Numbered from the stretch's first letter, positions 11,916 to 21,798 are shown. The stretch is 64,000 bases of DNA from Bacteroidales bacterium (GCA_016936355.1 JAFGYB010000001.1:1-64000), one strand, 5' to 3'. Notes: generated from the sequence alone by a model not told the origin. Made by a program: numbers and translations.

Positions 11916-14726
11916 TCAAATCTTGTCTTTTAAAAACCTTCCGGTGAATGAAGGTTTGCAATTCACCAGGTTTTCGGGGGTGCCTTCAAACAGTATTTTG
12001 CCACCATTGTCACCCCCTTCAGGGCCCAGATCAATGACCCAGTCGGCCGATTTGATTACCTCCACATTGTGTTCTATCACTACGACGGTATGCCCGTTTT
12101 CGATGAGTGCATTGAAGGCATGCAGCAGTTTGCTGATGTCGTGGATGTGCAAACCGGTGGTGGGTTCGTCAAAGATAAAGAGGGTCGGGGAGTTACCGGC
12201 GCCTTTGGAAAGGAAGAACGCCAGTTTGATGCGCTGTGCTTCTCCACCACTAAGGGTATTGGAACTCTGACCCAGTCTCAGATAACCCAGACCGGTTTCC
12301 TGTAACGGTTTTATTTTTTCAACGATCTTTTGTTCGGAGCTCCCTTTTTCGTTTCCGAAAAACTCAATGGCTTCGTCCACCGTAAGTTCCAGAATATCGG
12401 AAATGGTCTTTCCTTTGTATTTTACTTCCAGCACTTCTTCTTTGAAACGTTGTCCGTGACAGGCATCGCATTTCAAATAAATATCGGCCATAAACTGCAT
12501 TTCCACCTTGATCACGCCTTCCCCTTCACATTGCTCGCATCGACCGCCGGGAACGTTAAAAGAAAAGTAACCGGGTTTGTATCCCCTGTTTTTGGCCAGT
12601 GACTGACTGGCAAATAATTGCCGTATCTCATCGTATGCTTTCAGGTAGGTTGCCGGATTGGATCGTGAGGACCGGCCGATGGGATTTTGGTCGATGTATT
12701 CAACGGCTTCAATTCGGCGGGTTTCCCCGGATAAGGAGGCGATGTAACTGTCGGGTTGTAGTTCGCCCCCGAGGGCTCTTTTGAGTGATGCATACAGCAC
12801 ATCCCGCACGAGTGTTGACTTACCGGATCCGCTGATTCCGGTTACAACGGTCAGTACATTGAGCGGGAAACGAACGTTCACATTTTTAAGATTGTGCAGA
12901 AATGCATCCTGAACTTCGATGTAATTATTCCAGGTACGTCTGCGTTTCGGAATTTCAATGGTTTTTCGGCCGGTCATGTAAAGGGCTGTATAGCTTATGT
13001 CGTTTTGACTCAGATCACCATAAGTTCCCTGAAATACCAATTCCCCTCCGTGTTCACCAGAATCAGGTCCTATGTCAATAATCTGATCGGCTACCTTGAT
13101 GATTTCTTCGTCGTGTTCTACCACGATAACCGTGTTTCCCAGATCGCGCAGTTGCTTTAGTACTTTGATGAGCCGTTCCGTATCTCGTGGATGGAGTCCA
13201 ATGCTGGGTTCGTCCAGAATATACATAGAACCAACCAGTGAACTGCCCAGTGAAGTGGCCAGATTGATGCGCTGTGATTCACCTCCCGAGAGGGTAGCTG
13301 AGGTACGGTTTAAAGTCAGGTAACCCAAACCCACGTCATTCAGGAATTGCAGCCGGTTGATAATTTCGGTCAGCAGACGTTTGGCGACTTTTTCATCGTG
13401 TTCTGAGGGGGCAAGGTTTTTGAAGAATTCCAAAGCTTCATCCAGTTGCATTTCTACGATTTCGCCGATGCTTTTCCCACTGATCCGGACATACTGAGCA
13501 TCGGAGCGGAGTCGGTTGCCATGGCATTCGGGACAGATTGTTTTTCCTCTGTAACGCGACAACATGACCCGGTACTGGATTTTGTAGGATTGTTCTTCCA
13601 GTGAATGGAAAAAGTCGTGGATTCCCCCGAAATATTTATTTCCGTTCCAGAGCAGATCTTTCTGCGCTTTGGAAAGCTCAAAATAAGGCTTGTGTACTGG
13701 GAAATCGAATTTATAGGCTGTATTGACCAGCTGATCTTTCCATTCACTCATTTTTTCGCCTTTCCAGCAGGCAACAGCTCCTTCAAATACGGAGAGTTTT
13801 GGATTGGGAATAACTAGTCGTTCATCGATACCAATGATGGTGCCAAACCCTTCACAACGCTTGCATGCTCCGTATGGATTATTAAATGTGAACAGGTTAA
13901 CCGAAGGCTCTTCGAAAGAAATTCCATCCAGTTCAAACTTGTTGGAAAAATCTTTGACAATCTGTCCTCCGTTGGGTTTGTAGCTGATTTTTAGTTCTCC
14001 TTTCCCTTCGTAGAATGCAGTTTGAACCGAATCGGCAACCCGTGAATTGAGCTCTGAATCTTCTGTGTCCACCAGAATCCGGTCGATGATCAGGTAACAA
14101 TGGTCCTTTTTGGTAGGAACCGGTGGATGTTCCAGTAAAGTATCAATCCGCATGATTTCACCGTTGCGCATTACTCTGCTGAATCCTTGTTGCATCAGTA
14201 TCTGTAATTGTTGTGCCAGACTTCGTCCCTGGATTTTATTCAACTGAGTATAGATAAGGACTTCGGTTCCCTCGGGTAAAGAAAAAATAAATTCTGAAAC
14301 ATCGGATACGGAATGCCTTTTGACTTCCTGTCCTGAAATGGGGGATAGGGTCTTCCCGATTCGTGCATAGAGCAATTTCAGATATTCATAGACCTCGGTG
14401 GAGGTACCAACCGTTGATCGGGGATTTCGGGTTTTGACTTTCTGTTCGATGGCAATAGCCGGTGCAATACCCAGAATCGCATCCACATCGGGTTTATCCA
14501 TTCTTCCTAAAAACTGTCGGGCGTAGGAACTGAGGCTCTCTACATAACGCCTTTGACCATCGGCATAAAGCGTGTCAAAAGCCAGTGATGATTTGCCGGA
14601 ACCTGATAATCCGGTAATTACAACCAGGTTCTTCCGGGGAATAGCCACTGACAGGTTCTTTAAATTATTGACCCGGGATTTGACAACAACTATATGATCT
14701 TTGGGATTAGCTTCAGAAATTTCCAT
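11916..14726 (-). CDS. uvrA: Excinuclease ABC subunit A
   Basis: DNA-damage recognition ATPase of nucleotide excision repair, working with UvrB (also in this window, at 42425). About 936 residues with two ABC-ATPase modules: Walker [10 protein letters not shown] near the N-terminus and [10 protein letters not shown] in the middle, signature LSGGESQRI and [11 protein letters not shown]. Zinc-finger cysteines are present (CKRCEGFG ... CPECHG and CEQCEGEG ... CDACHG). The frame opens at a GTG at 14744, but that codon lies in the -7 box, so the ATG at 14726 ([11 protein letters not shown]) is preferred. It is divergent from the sigma factor gene. Confidence 0.98.
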   Translation of the reverse strand: MEISEANPKDHIVVVKSRVNNLKNLSVAIPRKNLVVITGLSGSGKSSLAFDTLYADGQRRYVESLSSYARQFLGRMDKPDVDAILGIAPAIAIEQKVKTRNPRSTVGTSTEVYEYLKLLYARIGKTLSPISGQEVKRHSVSDVSEFIFSLPEGTEVLIYTQLNKIQGRSLAQQLQILMQQGFSRVMRNGEIMRIDTLLEHPPVPTKKDHCYLIIDRILVDTEDSELNSRVADSVQTAFYEGKGELKISYKPNGGQIVKDFSNKFELDGISFEEPSVNLFTFNNPYGACKRCEGFGTIIGIDERLVIPNPKLSVFEGAVACWKGEKMSEWKDQLVNTAYKFDFPVHKPYFELSKAQKDLLWNGNKYFGGIHDFFHSLEEQSYKIQYRVMLSRYRGKTICPECHGNRLRSDAQYVRISGKSIGEIVEMQLDEALEFFKNLAPSEHDEKVAKRLLTEIINRLQFLNDVGLGYLTLNRTSATLSGGESQRINLATSLGSSLVGSMYILDEPSIGLHPRDTERLIKVLKQLRDLGNTVIVVEHDEEIIKVADQIIDIGPDSGEHGGELVFQGTYGDLSQNDISYTALYMTGRKTIEIPKRRRTWNNYIEVQDAFLHNLKNVNVRFPLNVLTVVTGISGSGKSTLVRDVLYASLKRALGGELQPDSYIASLSGETRRIEAVEYIDQNPIGRSSRSNPATYLKAYDEIRQLFASQSLAKNRGYKPGYFSFNVPGGRCEQCEGEGVIKVEMQFMADIYLKCDACHGQRFKEEVLEVKYKGKTISDILELTVDEAIEFFGNEKGSSEQKIVEKIKPLQETGLGYLRLGQSSNTLSGGEAQRIKLAFFLSKGAGNSPTLFIFDEPTTGLHIHDISKLLHAFNALIENGHTVVVIEHNVEVIKSADWVIDLGPEGGDNGGKILFEGTPENLVNCKPSFTGRFLKDKI

Positions 14727-14743
14727 TGCAAAAAAATAAGGCA

Positions 14744-14751
14744 CAAAATTA
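14744..14751 (-). promoter_or_regulatory. -7 promoter box of uvrA
   Basis: TAATTTTG on the minus strand matches TAnnTTTG. The transcript would start near 14737, about 11 nt before the preferred ATG. It sits back to back with the sigma-factor promoter (14761-14790). Confidence 0.5.
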
Positions 14752-14760
14752 TAAATAAAT

Positions 14761-14790
14761 TTGCCTTTTTAGTTTAAAAGTATATATTTG
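14761..14790 (+). promoter_or_regulatory. Full Bacteroidetes promoter of the ECF sigma gene
   Basis: TTG at 14761-14763, 19 nt of spacer, then TATATTTG at 14783-14790. Both elements and the spacing fit the Bacteroidetes consensus. An untranslated leader of about 80 nt follows. Confidence 0.75.
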
Positions 14791-14876
14791 CAATGTAATC
14801 CAAGAGTAATTAACCTATAAAACAGGAGGTATCTATCGAATATACGCTTACTTTTTTTCAGTAAAGACGAACACAT

Positions 14877-15464
14877 ATGAAAAAAGTAGCATCCCACGAG
14901 CAAAAGCTCATAAGGGAATATTTAGATGGAAATCCCGCGGGATTACAAAAGCTTATTGAAATTCATCAAAACAGGCTTTATTCCTACATTTTTGTGATGG
15001 TGAAAGACCGGGCACTGGCAGACGATATCTTTCAGGATACCTTTGTCAAAGTGATTCATACTTTAAAGTCCGGGTCGTATTCAGACGAAGGAAAATTCAT
15101 TCAATGGGTGATGCGAATTGCCCACAACCTGGCCATCGATCATTTCAGGAAACAGAAGAAATTGAATTATGCTGAGCCCAAGAACGATCAGCATGATCTG
15201 ATGAACAACTTAAAAATTGCCGACCCGAGTATTGAAGAAGCACTCGTTACTCAGCAAATTCATGAAGACGTTAAGGGACTGATCAATTACTTGCCCGAAG
15301 AGCAAAAAGAAGTGCTTTACTTGCGTTGTTACGCCGGACTGAGTTTTAAAGAGATTGCCGAGCAAACAGAAGTGAGTATCAACACTGCCTTGGGTAGGAT
15401 GCGGTATGCATTAATCAATCTAAGAAAGTTGATCAAAACCAACAACATTGTTTTGACCAATTGA
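14877..15464 (+). CDS. ECF-type RNA polymerase sigma factor
   Basis: 195 residues with sigma-70 region 2 (LIEIHQNRLYSYIFVMVKDRALADDIFQDTFVKVIHTL, then FIQWVMRIAHNLAIDHFRKQKK) and region 4 (LPEEQKEVLYLRCYAGLSFKEIAEQTEVSINTALGRMRYALINLRK). There is no region 1 or 3, so it is an extracytoplasmic-function type factor. No anti-sigma factor lies next to it. Bacteroidetes have abundant ECF factors of this RpoE-like branch, used for stress and surface functions; its regulon cannot be told from here. It has its own strong promoter and is divergent from uvrA. Confidence 0.93.
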   Translation: MKKVASHEQKLIREYLDGNPAGLQKLIEIHQNRLYSYIFVMVKDRALADDIFQDTFVKVIHTLKSGSYSDEGKFIQWVMRIAHNLAIDHFRKQKKLNYAEPKNDQHDLMNNLKIADPSIEEALVTQQIHEDVKGLINYLPEEQKEVLYLRCYAGLSFKEIAEQTEVSINTALGRMRYALINLRKLIKTNNIVLTN

Positions 15465-15481
15465 TTCATTCGTTACTTTTG
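15452..15481 (+). promoter_or_regulatory. Promoter of the small gene at 15600
   Basis: TTTG at 15452-15455, 18 nt spacer, TACTTTTG at 15474-15481. The -33 part overlaps the end of the sigma gene. The leader that follows contains a small hairpin (CCAAAT at 15500-15505 with ATTTGG at 15512-15517). Confidence 0.6.
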
Positions 15482-15599
15482 GTTTTCGATGATGCAATGC
15501 CAAATTACTTTATTTGGTAAGTTGCTCAATTTGTTTTGGTTAAAAAGATCAGTCGAAAAATGATCATTTTTTCTTCAATTTCTTAAAATAAAATGGTAC

Positions 15600-15815
15600 A
15601 TGAATACGTTAGGGTATTGTACAAATAAAGATGTGCCTATGCCTAAATCATCTACACCGAAATCCATACAGAATCGCCTTCAGGTATCACCAAAAAAAAC
15701 TGTAAAAGAATTAAAGCCGTCACCCCATGTTTTGCGTTATTTGATGGCTTATTCCTCTTCGTTTGAAATCCTTAATTGTGGAAGAAGCGGACAGTTTGAA
15801 GTTGGATCGAACTGA
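15600..15815 (+). CDS. Small basic hypothetical protein
   Basis: 71 residues (or 58 from the ATG at 15639, MPKSSTPKS). The basic N-terminus (PKSIQNRLQVSPKKTVKELK) is followed by PSPHVLRYLMAYSSSFEIL. I recall small Bacteroidetes proteins ending in a similar P-x-x-x-(I/V)-x-(F/Y)-(L/I)-x-x-(F/Y)-S-x-(S/A) stretch, so I take it as a real gene of unknown function. It has its own promoter (15452-15481) and lies downstream of an ECF sigma factor. Confidence 0.55.
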   Translation: MNTLGYCTNKDVPMPKSSTPKSIQNRLQVSPKKTVKELKPSPHVLRYLMAYSSSFEILNCGRSGQFEVGSN

Positions 15816-15882
15816 ATGATAGGTGATTGTGTGTGATTATTAGAGGAAGAAGGGTCTCGCTTTCTTTTTTGAATGCCCTTGT

Positions 15883-15890
15883 TATCTTTG
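15883..15890 (+). promoter_or_regulatory. -7 promoter box at the nth start
   Basis: TATCTTTG matches TAnnTTTG and ends one base before the ATG at 15892. A transcript from it would begin near 15896, downstream of that ATG, which favours the next ATG at 15907. Confidence 0.45.
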
Positions 15891-15906
15891 CATGAAAAAC
15901 ACAAAG

Positions 15907-16554
15907 ATGACGAGAAAAGAGCGCTTCGAGAAAATCATTGCCTACTTTTTAGAGAACAAACCTTTTGCCCAAACGGAACTGGAATACACCAATCCCTATG
16001 AATTACTAGTGGCAGTTATCTTATCGGCTCAGTGTACCGATAAGCGGGTGAATGTGATTACCCAGGAGTTTTTCCGTGTTTTTCCAGATGTGCAGCAGCT
16101 GGCCCGGGCTGAAGTTCCCGAAATCTTTGAACTCATCAGAAGCTGTTCCTATCCCAATAATAAAGCAAAGCATCTTTCCGGAATGGCCAATATGCTGTTG
16201 GAACGTTTCAATGGTCAGGTTCCTTCGGATATTGATGAATTGCAGCAGCTTCCCGGTGTGGGACGGAAAACGGCCAATGTTATTGCTTCGGTGGTATTCA
16301 ACCAGCCTGCCATGGCTGTGGATACGCATGTATTTCGTGTAAGTGCCCGGCTGGGGTTGACTTATCAATCCAAAACACCGCTTGAAACGGAAAAACAACT
16401 GGTCCAGCATATCCCCGAAGAATTGATTCCCCTGGCACACCACTGGCTGATTTTACACGGAAGATATGTGTGTTTGGCCCGCTCACCCAAGTGTACAGAA
16501 TGTGGGCTTACTGAATGGTGTAAATATTATCAGGAAAAGGTAAAAAAGAAATAA
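15907..16554 (+). CDS. nth: Endonuclease III
   Basis: Base-excision DNA glycosylase and AP lyase that removes oxidised pyrimidines. 215 residues from the chosen ATG (MTRKERFEKI). The helix-hairpin-helix LPGVGRKTANVI carries the catalytic Lys121, and the catalytic Asp139 is in AVDTHVFRV. The C-terminal cluster C-x6-C-x2-C-x5-C (Cys189, 196, 199, 205) binds a [4Fe-4S] cluster as in E. coli Nth. The ATG at 15892 would add five residues but lies upstream of the start point predicted from the -7 box. bcp and recA follow. Confidence 0.96.
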   Translation: MTRKERFEKIIAYFLENKPFAQTELEYTNPYELLVAVILSAQCTDKRVNVITQEFFRVFPDVQQLARAEVPEIFELIRSCSYPNNKAKHLSGMANMLLERFNGQVPSDIDELQQLPGVGRKTANVIASVVFNQPAMAVDTHVFRVSARLGLTYQSKTPLETEKQLVQHIPEELIPLAHHWLILHGRYVCLARSPKCTECGLTEWCKYYQEKVKKK

Positions 16555-16617
16555 GCGTCTCATTTACAGTGGACGTTTAAAAGCTTCCTTCGATCTTTTT
16601 TCTATCCCAATAAATTG

Positions 16618-16625
16618 TATCTTTG
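16618..16625 (+). promoter_or_regulatory. -7 promoter box of bcp-recA
   Basis: TATCTTTG matches TAnnTTTG, 18 nt before the bcp ATG, giving a leader of about 12 nt. No -33 element is evident. Confidence 0.5.
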
Positions 16626-16642
16626 TTACTAAAAACAGGATT

Positions 16643-17110
16643 ATGGCAAATTTGAATATCGGTGATCAGGCCCCTGATTTTAAGCTGCTTAACCAGGATG
16701 GTGAATCAGTAAGTCTGAGTCAATATAAAGGAAAAAAAGTAATTGTATATTTTTACCCCAAGGATGATACTCCCGGGTGTACCAGTGAAGCTTGTAATTT
16801 CAGGGATAACTATGAATATTGGCAGAAACAGGGGTATGAAGTGCTGGGAATTAGTCCCGACAACGTGGCCTCGCACAAGAAATTCCAGGATAAATACAAT
16901 TTACCTTTCCCTTTGCTTTCGGATGTTGATAAAGAAACTATAAAGGCTTATGGTGCCTGGGGTTTGAAAAAACTATACGGACGGGAGTATGAAGGGCTGA
17001 TACGTTCCACTTTTTTGATTGATGAAGATGGTAAAATTACCGAAACATTCATGAAAGTGAAAACCAAGGAACATACAGAACAAATAATTAAGAAACTAAT
17101 AATCAATTAA
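16643..17110 (+). CDS. bcp: Thiol peroxidase, BCP/PrxQ type
   Basis: Peroxiredoxin that reduces hydrogen peroxide and organic hydroperoxides with electrons from thioredoxin. 155 residues. The peroxidatic Cys46 and resolving Cys51 sit in [17 protein letters not shown], five residues apart as in E. coli BCP, so it is an atypical two-Cys enzyme. It ends 1 nt before recA starts, so the two are cotranscribed. A -7 box lies just upstream. The pairing with recA may give coordinated expression. Confidence 0.96.
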   Translation: MANLNIGDQAPDFKLLNQDGESVSLSQYKGKKVIVYFYPKDDTPGCTSEACNFRDNYEYWQKQGYEVLGISPDNVASHKKFQDKYNLPFPLLSDVDKETIKAYGAWGLKKLYGREYEGLIRSTFLIDEDGKITETFMKVKTKEHTEQIIKKLIIN

Positions 17111-17111
17111 G

Positions 17112-18167
17112 ATGACAACTGACAAAGCAGATCAAAATCTGGAAAAGGAACGCCAAAATAAACTGAAAGCCCTGGAGGCTACACTGGGTAAGCTGGAAAA
17201 AGCTTACGGTAAAGGTGCTATTATGAAACTGGGGGAAACCACAGTGGAGAAGATACCCTCCATTTCAACCGGATCCATCGGACTGGACTATGCCCTGGGA
17301 ATTGACGGTTTGCCCAAAGGTCGGGTGGTTGAGATCTACGGTCCAGAATCTTCGGGTAAAACCACACTGGCATTGCATGTGATTGCTGAGGCTCAGAAAA
17401 AAGGTGGCCTGGCTGCATTCATTGATGCCGAACATGCCTTTGATCGTTTTTATGCAGCCAAATTGGGTGTTGATATTGAAAACCTGTTGGTTTCGCAACC
17501 CGATAACGGAGAGCAAGCGCTGGAAATTACTGATAACCTGATCCGTTCGGGAGCTATTGATGTGGTAGTCATTGACTCGGTTGCTGCTCTTACTCCGAAA
17601 AGTGAGATTGAAGGGGAGATGGGGGATTCTAAAATGGGATTGCAGGCCCGTTTGATGTCACAGGCTTTGCGTAAATTAACGGCCAACATCAGCAAGACCA
17701 ATACGGTTTGTATCTTCATCAATCAGTTGCGTGAAAAAATCGGAGTGATGTTTGGGAACCCGGAAACCACAACCGGTGGTAATGCCTTGAAATTCTATTC
17801 TTCGATACGAATTGATATCCGTAGAATCAGTCAGATTAAGGATACGGATTCTGTCAGCGGCAACCGTGTTCGTGTGAAGGTGGTTAAAAACAAAGTGGCG
17901 CCGCCGTTCCGGAAAGCCGAATTTGATATTATGTACGGCGAAGGCATCTCCAAAATAGGAGAAATCATCGATCTGGGTGTGGAAGGAAATATCATTAAAA
18001 AAAGCGGGTCGTGGTTCAGTTATGGAGAAACGAAACTGGGACAGGGACGTGATGCAGTGAAAAAGATCCTTCAGGACAATCCGGATCTGATGGAAGAACT
18101 GGAACAGAAAGTGAAAGAATCGTTGAAAGATACGATTCCTGTGACAGAAGACGATTCTATCGATTAG
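17112..18167 (+). CDS. recA: Recombinase A
   Basis: ATP-dependent strand-exchange protein and, on single-stranded DNA, the coprotease that triggers self-cleavage of LexA-like repressors. 351 residues. Walker A GPESSGKT at 77-84, then the Walker B strand [10 protein letters not shown], and the DNA-binding loops around [26 protein letters not shown] and [16 protein letters not shown]. It starts 1 nt after bcp and ends in a strong terminator. A possible client is the XRE/S24 regulator at 35243. Confidence 0.99.
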   Translation: MTTDKADQNLEKERQNKLKALEATLGKLEKAYGKGAIMKLGETTVEKIPSISTGSIGLDYALGIDGLPKGRVVEIYGPESSGKTTLALHVIAEAQKKGGLAAFIDAEHAFDRFYAAKLGVDIENLLVSQPDNGEQALEITDNLIRSGAIDVVVIDSVAALTPKSEIEGEMGDSKMGLQARLMSQALRKLTANISKTNTVCIFINQLREKIGVMFGNPETTTGGNALKFYSSIRIDIRRISQIKDTDSVSGNRVRVKVVKNKVAPPFRKAEFDIMYGEGISKIGEIIDLGVEGNIIKKSGSWFSYGETKLGQGRDAVKKILQDNPDLMEELEQKVKESLKDTIPVTEDDSID

Positions 18168-18179
18168 TCATAAGAATAC

Positions 18180-18216
18180 ATAAAAAAAGAGGCATCATTG
18201 ATGCCTCTTTTTTTAT
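18180..18216. terminator. Bidirectional terminator between recA and the Hpt gene
   Basis: GAGGCATC/GATGCCTC stem around loop ATT, with seven A before and seven T after. It can end transcripts arriving from either convergent gene. Confidence 0.9.
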
Positions 18217-18228
18217 GCCCTGTAAATT

Positions 18229-18576
18229 TTACTCGTAATGTTTTTTAATTTCTTTCAGCTCATCCATCATTTGATCGGCTTTTTCTTTAAAAAGATCATA
18301 CAAATCGTTCACGCCCTCAGTCTCTTTGTTGGTGCCTTTCATTTCCAGCTCCTTTGCTAAGTTTTGTACCTCCGGTGCCACAAAATTTGCGATGACCCCC
18401 TTAATGCTGTGGGCATTGAACCTCAATTGGTCAAAATCACCGTCATCAATATTTTTTCGGAGGGTTTGGAGCCTTTCAGGATATTCATCGATGAAGATGT
18501 TGATAATTTCCAGAACAACTTCTTTATCAAAATATTGAAAGTTTTCGATAAACTGATCTTTTGAAATGAAAGCCAT
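18229..18576 (-). CDS. Orphan histidine phosphotransfer (Hpt) domain protein
   Basis: 115 residues forming a single Hpt four-helix bundle. The phosphorylatable His56 is in NAHSIKGVIANF, with the usual Lys and Gly after it. Such proteins relay phosphate between hybrid sensor kinases and response regulators. No kinase or regulator gene is nearby, so it is an orphan and its partners are unknown. The C-terminus is charged and helical. A -7 box lies at 18602-18609. Confidence 0.88.
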   Translation of the reverse strand: MAFISKDQFIENFQYFDKEVVLEIINIFIDEYPERLQTLRKNIDDGDFDQLRFNAHSIKGVIANFVAPEVQNLAKELEMKGTNKETEGVNDLYDLFKEKADQMMDELKEIKKHYE

Positions 18577-18601
18577 GAGGTTTCTCGTTTAATATTTACT
18601 T

Positions 18602-18609
18602 CAAATGTA
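18602..18609 (-). promoter_or_regulatory. -7 promoter box of the Hpt gene
   Basis: TACATTTG on the minus strand matches TAnnTTTG, 25 nt before the start codon. Confidence 0.5.
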
Positions 18610-18663
18610 TTAAAAAATGAAGTATTAAAATTCGGTCATATGAAAAATATCGGATAAAGAGTA

Positions 18664-21189
18664 TCAAAATCCCAGCAGGGAGCCCCCCTGATAAACTAAA
18701 AAGGCTACAATCCATGCCAGAACCGTGGTGTAAACTGCCAGGAAAAGAGACCATTTCCATCTGCCCGTCTCATTTTTAATGGCTGCAATCACTGCGATAC
18801 AGGGAAAATAAATCAATACGAAAAGTAAAAAACCCATCGCTACGAGGGGAGAATAGACTTTTTCACCTTTTTTAGGACCGGATTTGTATACCTGCTCTTT
18901 TAATCTTTCCGGAAGGCTTTCCCGGGCATTGCCTGAGCTTGTTGGTGTGTACAAAACACCCATGGTTGATACAACAACCTCTTTGGCAGCACTACCTGCC
19001 AACAAACTAACCCCCATTTTCCAATCGAATCCCAGCGGACGGATCACCGGTTCGATGAAATGTCCGATACGGCCAATCATTGAATTCTCCTGTTTCTCAG
19101 AGGCCAGTTGATTTTTAAGTATCTGGATCTTACGGTCTCTTTCTGATGTTAGTTGTTGAATTTGATCGGAGTCTAAAGTGTTGGAATTTAATGTTTTTTG
19201 ATAAGAATTTTCGACAAAAGCTTTCTTTTTCTGAAACTCCTGTTCATATTTTTTTCCGGTGGGAAAATAACCCATGGCCCATATAATAATGGATGCCAGT
19301 AAGATGACGGATCCCATCTTTTTCAGATACTGTTCCCCTTTAAACCAGGTTTGTTTCAAAACCGCTTTGGGACGGGGCATCCGGTAGGGAGGAAGTTCCA
19401 TGACAAAAGGCAAGGTATTCACTTTAAACAGTGTCTTTTTAAAGATCCAGGCAATGATACCGGCAAGCATAATTCCGAATAAATAAATTCCGAATAAGAT
19501 GGTCCCCTGGTAAAAAGGGAAGAATGCGCTGATGATCAGAACATAAACAGGATAGCGGGCGCTGCACGACATAAAGGGGATGATCAGCATGGTGACCAAT
19601 CGGTCGTTTTTGTTCTCGATGGTCCGGGTGGCCATGATTGCCGGTACATTGCAACCAAAGCCCATGAGCATGGGGACAAATGACTTGCCGTGTAAACCAA
19701 TTTTATGCATGAGTTTATCCACAATGAAGGCAATGCGGGCCATGTATCCTGAAGCTTCCATCAACGTGATGAAGAAGAACAGGATCAGAATATTGGGGAG
19801 AAAAACGATAACTCCACCCACACCGCCTATGATTCCGTCGACCAGCAAGTCTCTGAATATCCCGGCTGGCAGTATTTGATCTAATTGACTTCCCAGCCAG
19901 TTCATCAATTCTGTGATCCATTCCATAGGATAATTGCCGATGGCAAAAGTGGCTTCAAAAGTAAGCCACATGGCCAGCAAAAAAATGGGGTAACTCAGAA
20001 ATTTTCCGGTAACTACGGAGTCGATGAATTTACTGCGTTGAAATTTATTGATCTTTTGGGAGGGTTTAAACGTTTCCTTTAATCCACCAGCTATGAAACC
20101 ATATTTATCATCGGTAATGATGGTTTCCATGTTTTCTTTCCGGTCACCCTCTATGACAGCTGCTTCTTTCATCGCCAATGAAATAATTTCATCAGCATTG
20201 GTGCAGTATTTTTTTACCCGATCCAGTTCCTGCGAATCCTGCTCCAGCAATTTAAGAGACAGATAGCGAGGCGAAATACGGGAAGTGAGGGCAATATTGT
20301 CGGGTTTGTTGATGACTTCCTGTAAGATACGGATGGCTCTTTCTATGGAATTTCCGTAGTTGATGTGGAAATGTCTTAGAACCGGTTCTTCATCCTCGTA
20401 CACATCAATAATCTTATTGAAGAGCCTGCCAATGCCGTTTCCTTTGGAACCCACTGTGTGGATCATGGGGATGCCCAGCATCCTGGAGAGTGCTTCGTAG
20501 TCAAAATTGTCGCCGCTGGCTTGAAATTCATCCCACATATTCAAAGCCACCACCACTTTCATGTCCATGTCAATGAGCTGTGTTGTGAGGTACAAGTTTC
20601 TTTCCAGGTTGGTGGTATCTACTACGTTTAAAATTACATCGGGCAGTTCATTGATGATGTGGTCGCGTACATAGAGCTCTTCGGGACTGTAACTGGTTAT
20701 GGAATAGGTTCCCGGAAGATCGACCAGTTTAAAGGTATAGCCTCTGTGCTTAAACGTAGCCAACTTGGCATCTACGGTGATGCCACCGTAGTTTCCTACC
20801 TTTTCACGGGAATGAGAGGCGTAATTAAAGATGGTGGTTTTGCCACAGTTCGGGTTGCCTACCAAGGCCACGTTGATGGTCTTTCCGTGTTGGTGCTGCA
20901 CAATATTCAGAGCACTCTCCAACTCCAGTGTGCCGTTGTAATTATCGGAATCAAGTTTAAATTCCAGGTTCTGAGTTACTTCAATAAGGCTGGCCTCACT
21001 TCTGCGAAGGGAAACCTCGTAGCCCATGATGTTATATTGGATGGGATCTTTCATCGGGGCTTCCTTGGTAACGATTACCTGTTTGCCCGTAACAAAGCCC
21101 ATTTCTATAATCCGCTTTCGAAAAGCGCCGCGTCCTCTAACCTTGGTAATATATGCCTTGTCCCCACGTTTCAGTTCTGCCAGGGTCAT
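18664..21189 (-). CDS. feoB: Ferrous iron transporter, FeoA-FeoB fusion
   Basis: Inner-membrane ferrous iron importer, 841 residues. Residues 1-72 are a FeoA SH3-like domain (MTLAELKRGDKAYITKVRGRG...), normally a separate protein but fused in many Bacteroidetes. The G domain follows, with P-loop GNPNCGKTT (111-119), switch DLPGTYS and specificity motif NMWDE. The membrane part has Gate motifs and a Cys-containing core (FGCNVPAIMATRTIENKNDRLVTMLIIPFMSCSARYPVY). A charged cytoplasmic loop of about 70 residues (KKYEQEF... to ENSMIGRIG) lies between membrane segments. A perfect palindrome 7 nt before the start codon is a candidate iron-responsive operator. Confidence 0.96.
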   Translation of the reverse strand: MTLAELKRGDKAYITKVRGRGAFRKRIIEMGFVTGKQVIVTKEAPMKDPIQYNIMGYEVSLRRSEASLIEVTQNLEFKLDSDNYNGTLELESALNIVQHQHGKTINVALVGNPNCGKTTIFNYASHSREKVGNYGGITVDAKLATFKHRGYTFKLVDLPGTYSITSYSPEELYVRDHIINELPDVILNVVDTTNLERNLYLTTQLIDMDMKVVVALNMWDEFQASGDNFDYEALSRMLGIPMIHTVGSKGNGIGRLFNKIIDVYEDEEPVLRHFHINYGNSIERAIRILQEVINKPDNIALTSRISPRYLSLKLLEQDSQELDRVKKYCTNADEIISLAMKEAAVIEGDRKENMETIITDDKYGFIAGGLKETFKPSQKINKFQRSKFIDSVVTGKFLSYPIFLLAMWLTFEATFAIGNYPMEWITELMNWLGSQLDQILPAGIFRDLLVDGIIGGVGGVIVFLPNILILFFFITLMEASGYMARIAFIVDKLMHKIGLHGKSFVPMLMGFGCNVPAIMATRTIENKNDRLVTMLIIPFMSCSARYPVYVLIISAFFPFYQGTILFGIYLFGIMLAGIIAWIFKKTLFKVNTLPFVMELPPYRMPRPKAVLKQTWFKGEQYLKKMGSVILLASIIIWAMGYFPTGKKYEQEFQKKKAFVENSYQKTLNSNTLDSDQIQQLTSERDRKIQILKNQLASEKQENSMIGRIGHFIEPVIRPLGFDWKMGVSLLAGSAAKEVVVSTMGVLYTPTSSGNARESLPERLKEQVYKSGPKKGEKVYSPLVAMGFLLFVLIYFPCIAVIAAIKNETGRWKWSLFLAVYTTVLAWIVAFLVYQGGSLLGF

Positions 21190-21195
21190 ATGTGC

Positions 21196-21215
21196 TTATT
21201 TTGCCTGCAAAATAA
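21196..21215. promoter_or_regulatory. Candidate operator of feoAB, perfect 9-2-9 palindrome
   Basis: TTATTTTGC-CT-GCAAAATAA is a perfect inverted repeat. It starts 7 nt upstream of the feoAB start codon and overlaps the only near-match to a -7 box there (TTATTTTG). Position and symmetry suggest a dimeric repressor such as a Fur or DtxR/MntR family protein. The binding protein is inferred, not seen. Confidence 0.6.
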
Positions 21216-21261
21216 AAGATTATTAAGAGGCTGTTAAATACCCAGATTGGGGTATTTTTCT

Positions 21262-21798
21262 CTAAAAAATCAGGTTTTCTTCTTCTTTATCGTGGATCAG
21301 GTAATGGATTTTCGACATGCTGTTGACAATGCGGTATCCCCAGTGGTTCGAAAATAAGTTGGTACATTCTTTGACCGCATTCTGGCGGGCAGCAAACGTA
21401 TTTTTTTGATACAACATCAGAAAATCTTTCATATCCTGATAAATATCGGTGATGTTTTCCGACAGGCTCGCTTTTAACGGCTCGTTTTCGTTGATGTATT
21501 GCGGATCGATGATCCAGTATTCGTCTTTCTTTCCCAGTTTCTCCCGCAGTGCATTAAACAGATTTTCCCATTGTTCGGAAGTTACAAAACGTTCGTTGGC
21601 TTCCGGGTTTTCCACTTCAATATCAGGAAGCAGGCTGCCCTTTAAATACATCAGCGGACCGATTCTGTAAAAGAAATTCAGGATTTCATTGGCTTCTTTT
21701 TTTTCAATCTGTTCCAGAAAAAAACAAAACTCGTTGGCAATGGTCAGCATTTCAATAATGGGTTTGCTCACTGTGGGATCATCACTGTACTTGCTCAT
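21262..21798 (-). CDS. DUF5063 family protein
   Basis: 178 residues from the chosen ATG (MSKYSDDPTVSKPII). The mostly helical sequence with FFYRIGPLMYLKGSLLPDIEVENPEANERFVT matches my memory of the DUF5063 family, found across Bacteroidetes without a known function. The longer frame from 21861 is rejected because the -7 box TATTTTTG (21816-21823) lies between the two possible starts. It is acidic, has no signal or membrane segment and is probably cytosolic. feoAB lies 72 nt downstream. Confidence 0.8.
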   Translation of the reverse strand: MSKYSDDPTVSKPIIEMLTIANEFCFFLEQIEKKEANEILNFFYRIGPLMYLKGSLLPDIEVENPEANERFVTSEQWENLFNALREKLGKKDEYWIIDPQYINENEPLKASLSENITDIYQDMKDFLMLYQKNTFAARQNAVKECTNLFSNHWGYRIVNSMSKIHYLIHDKEEENLIF

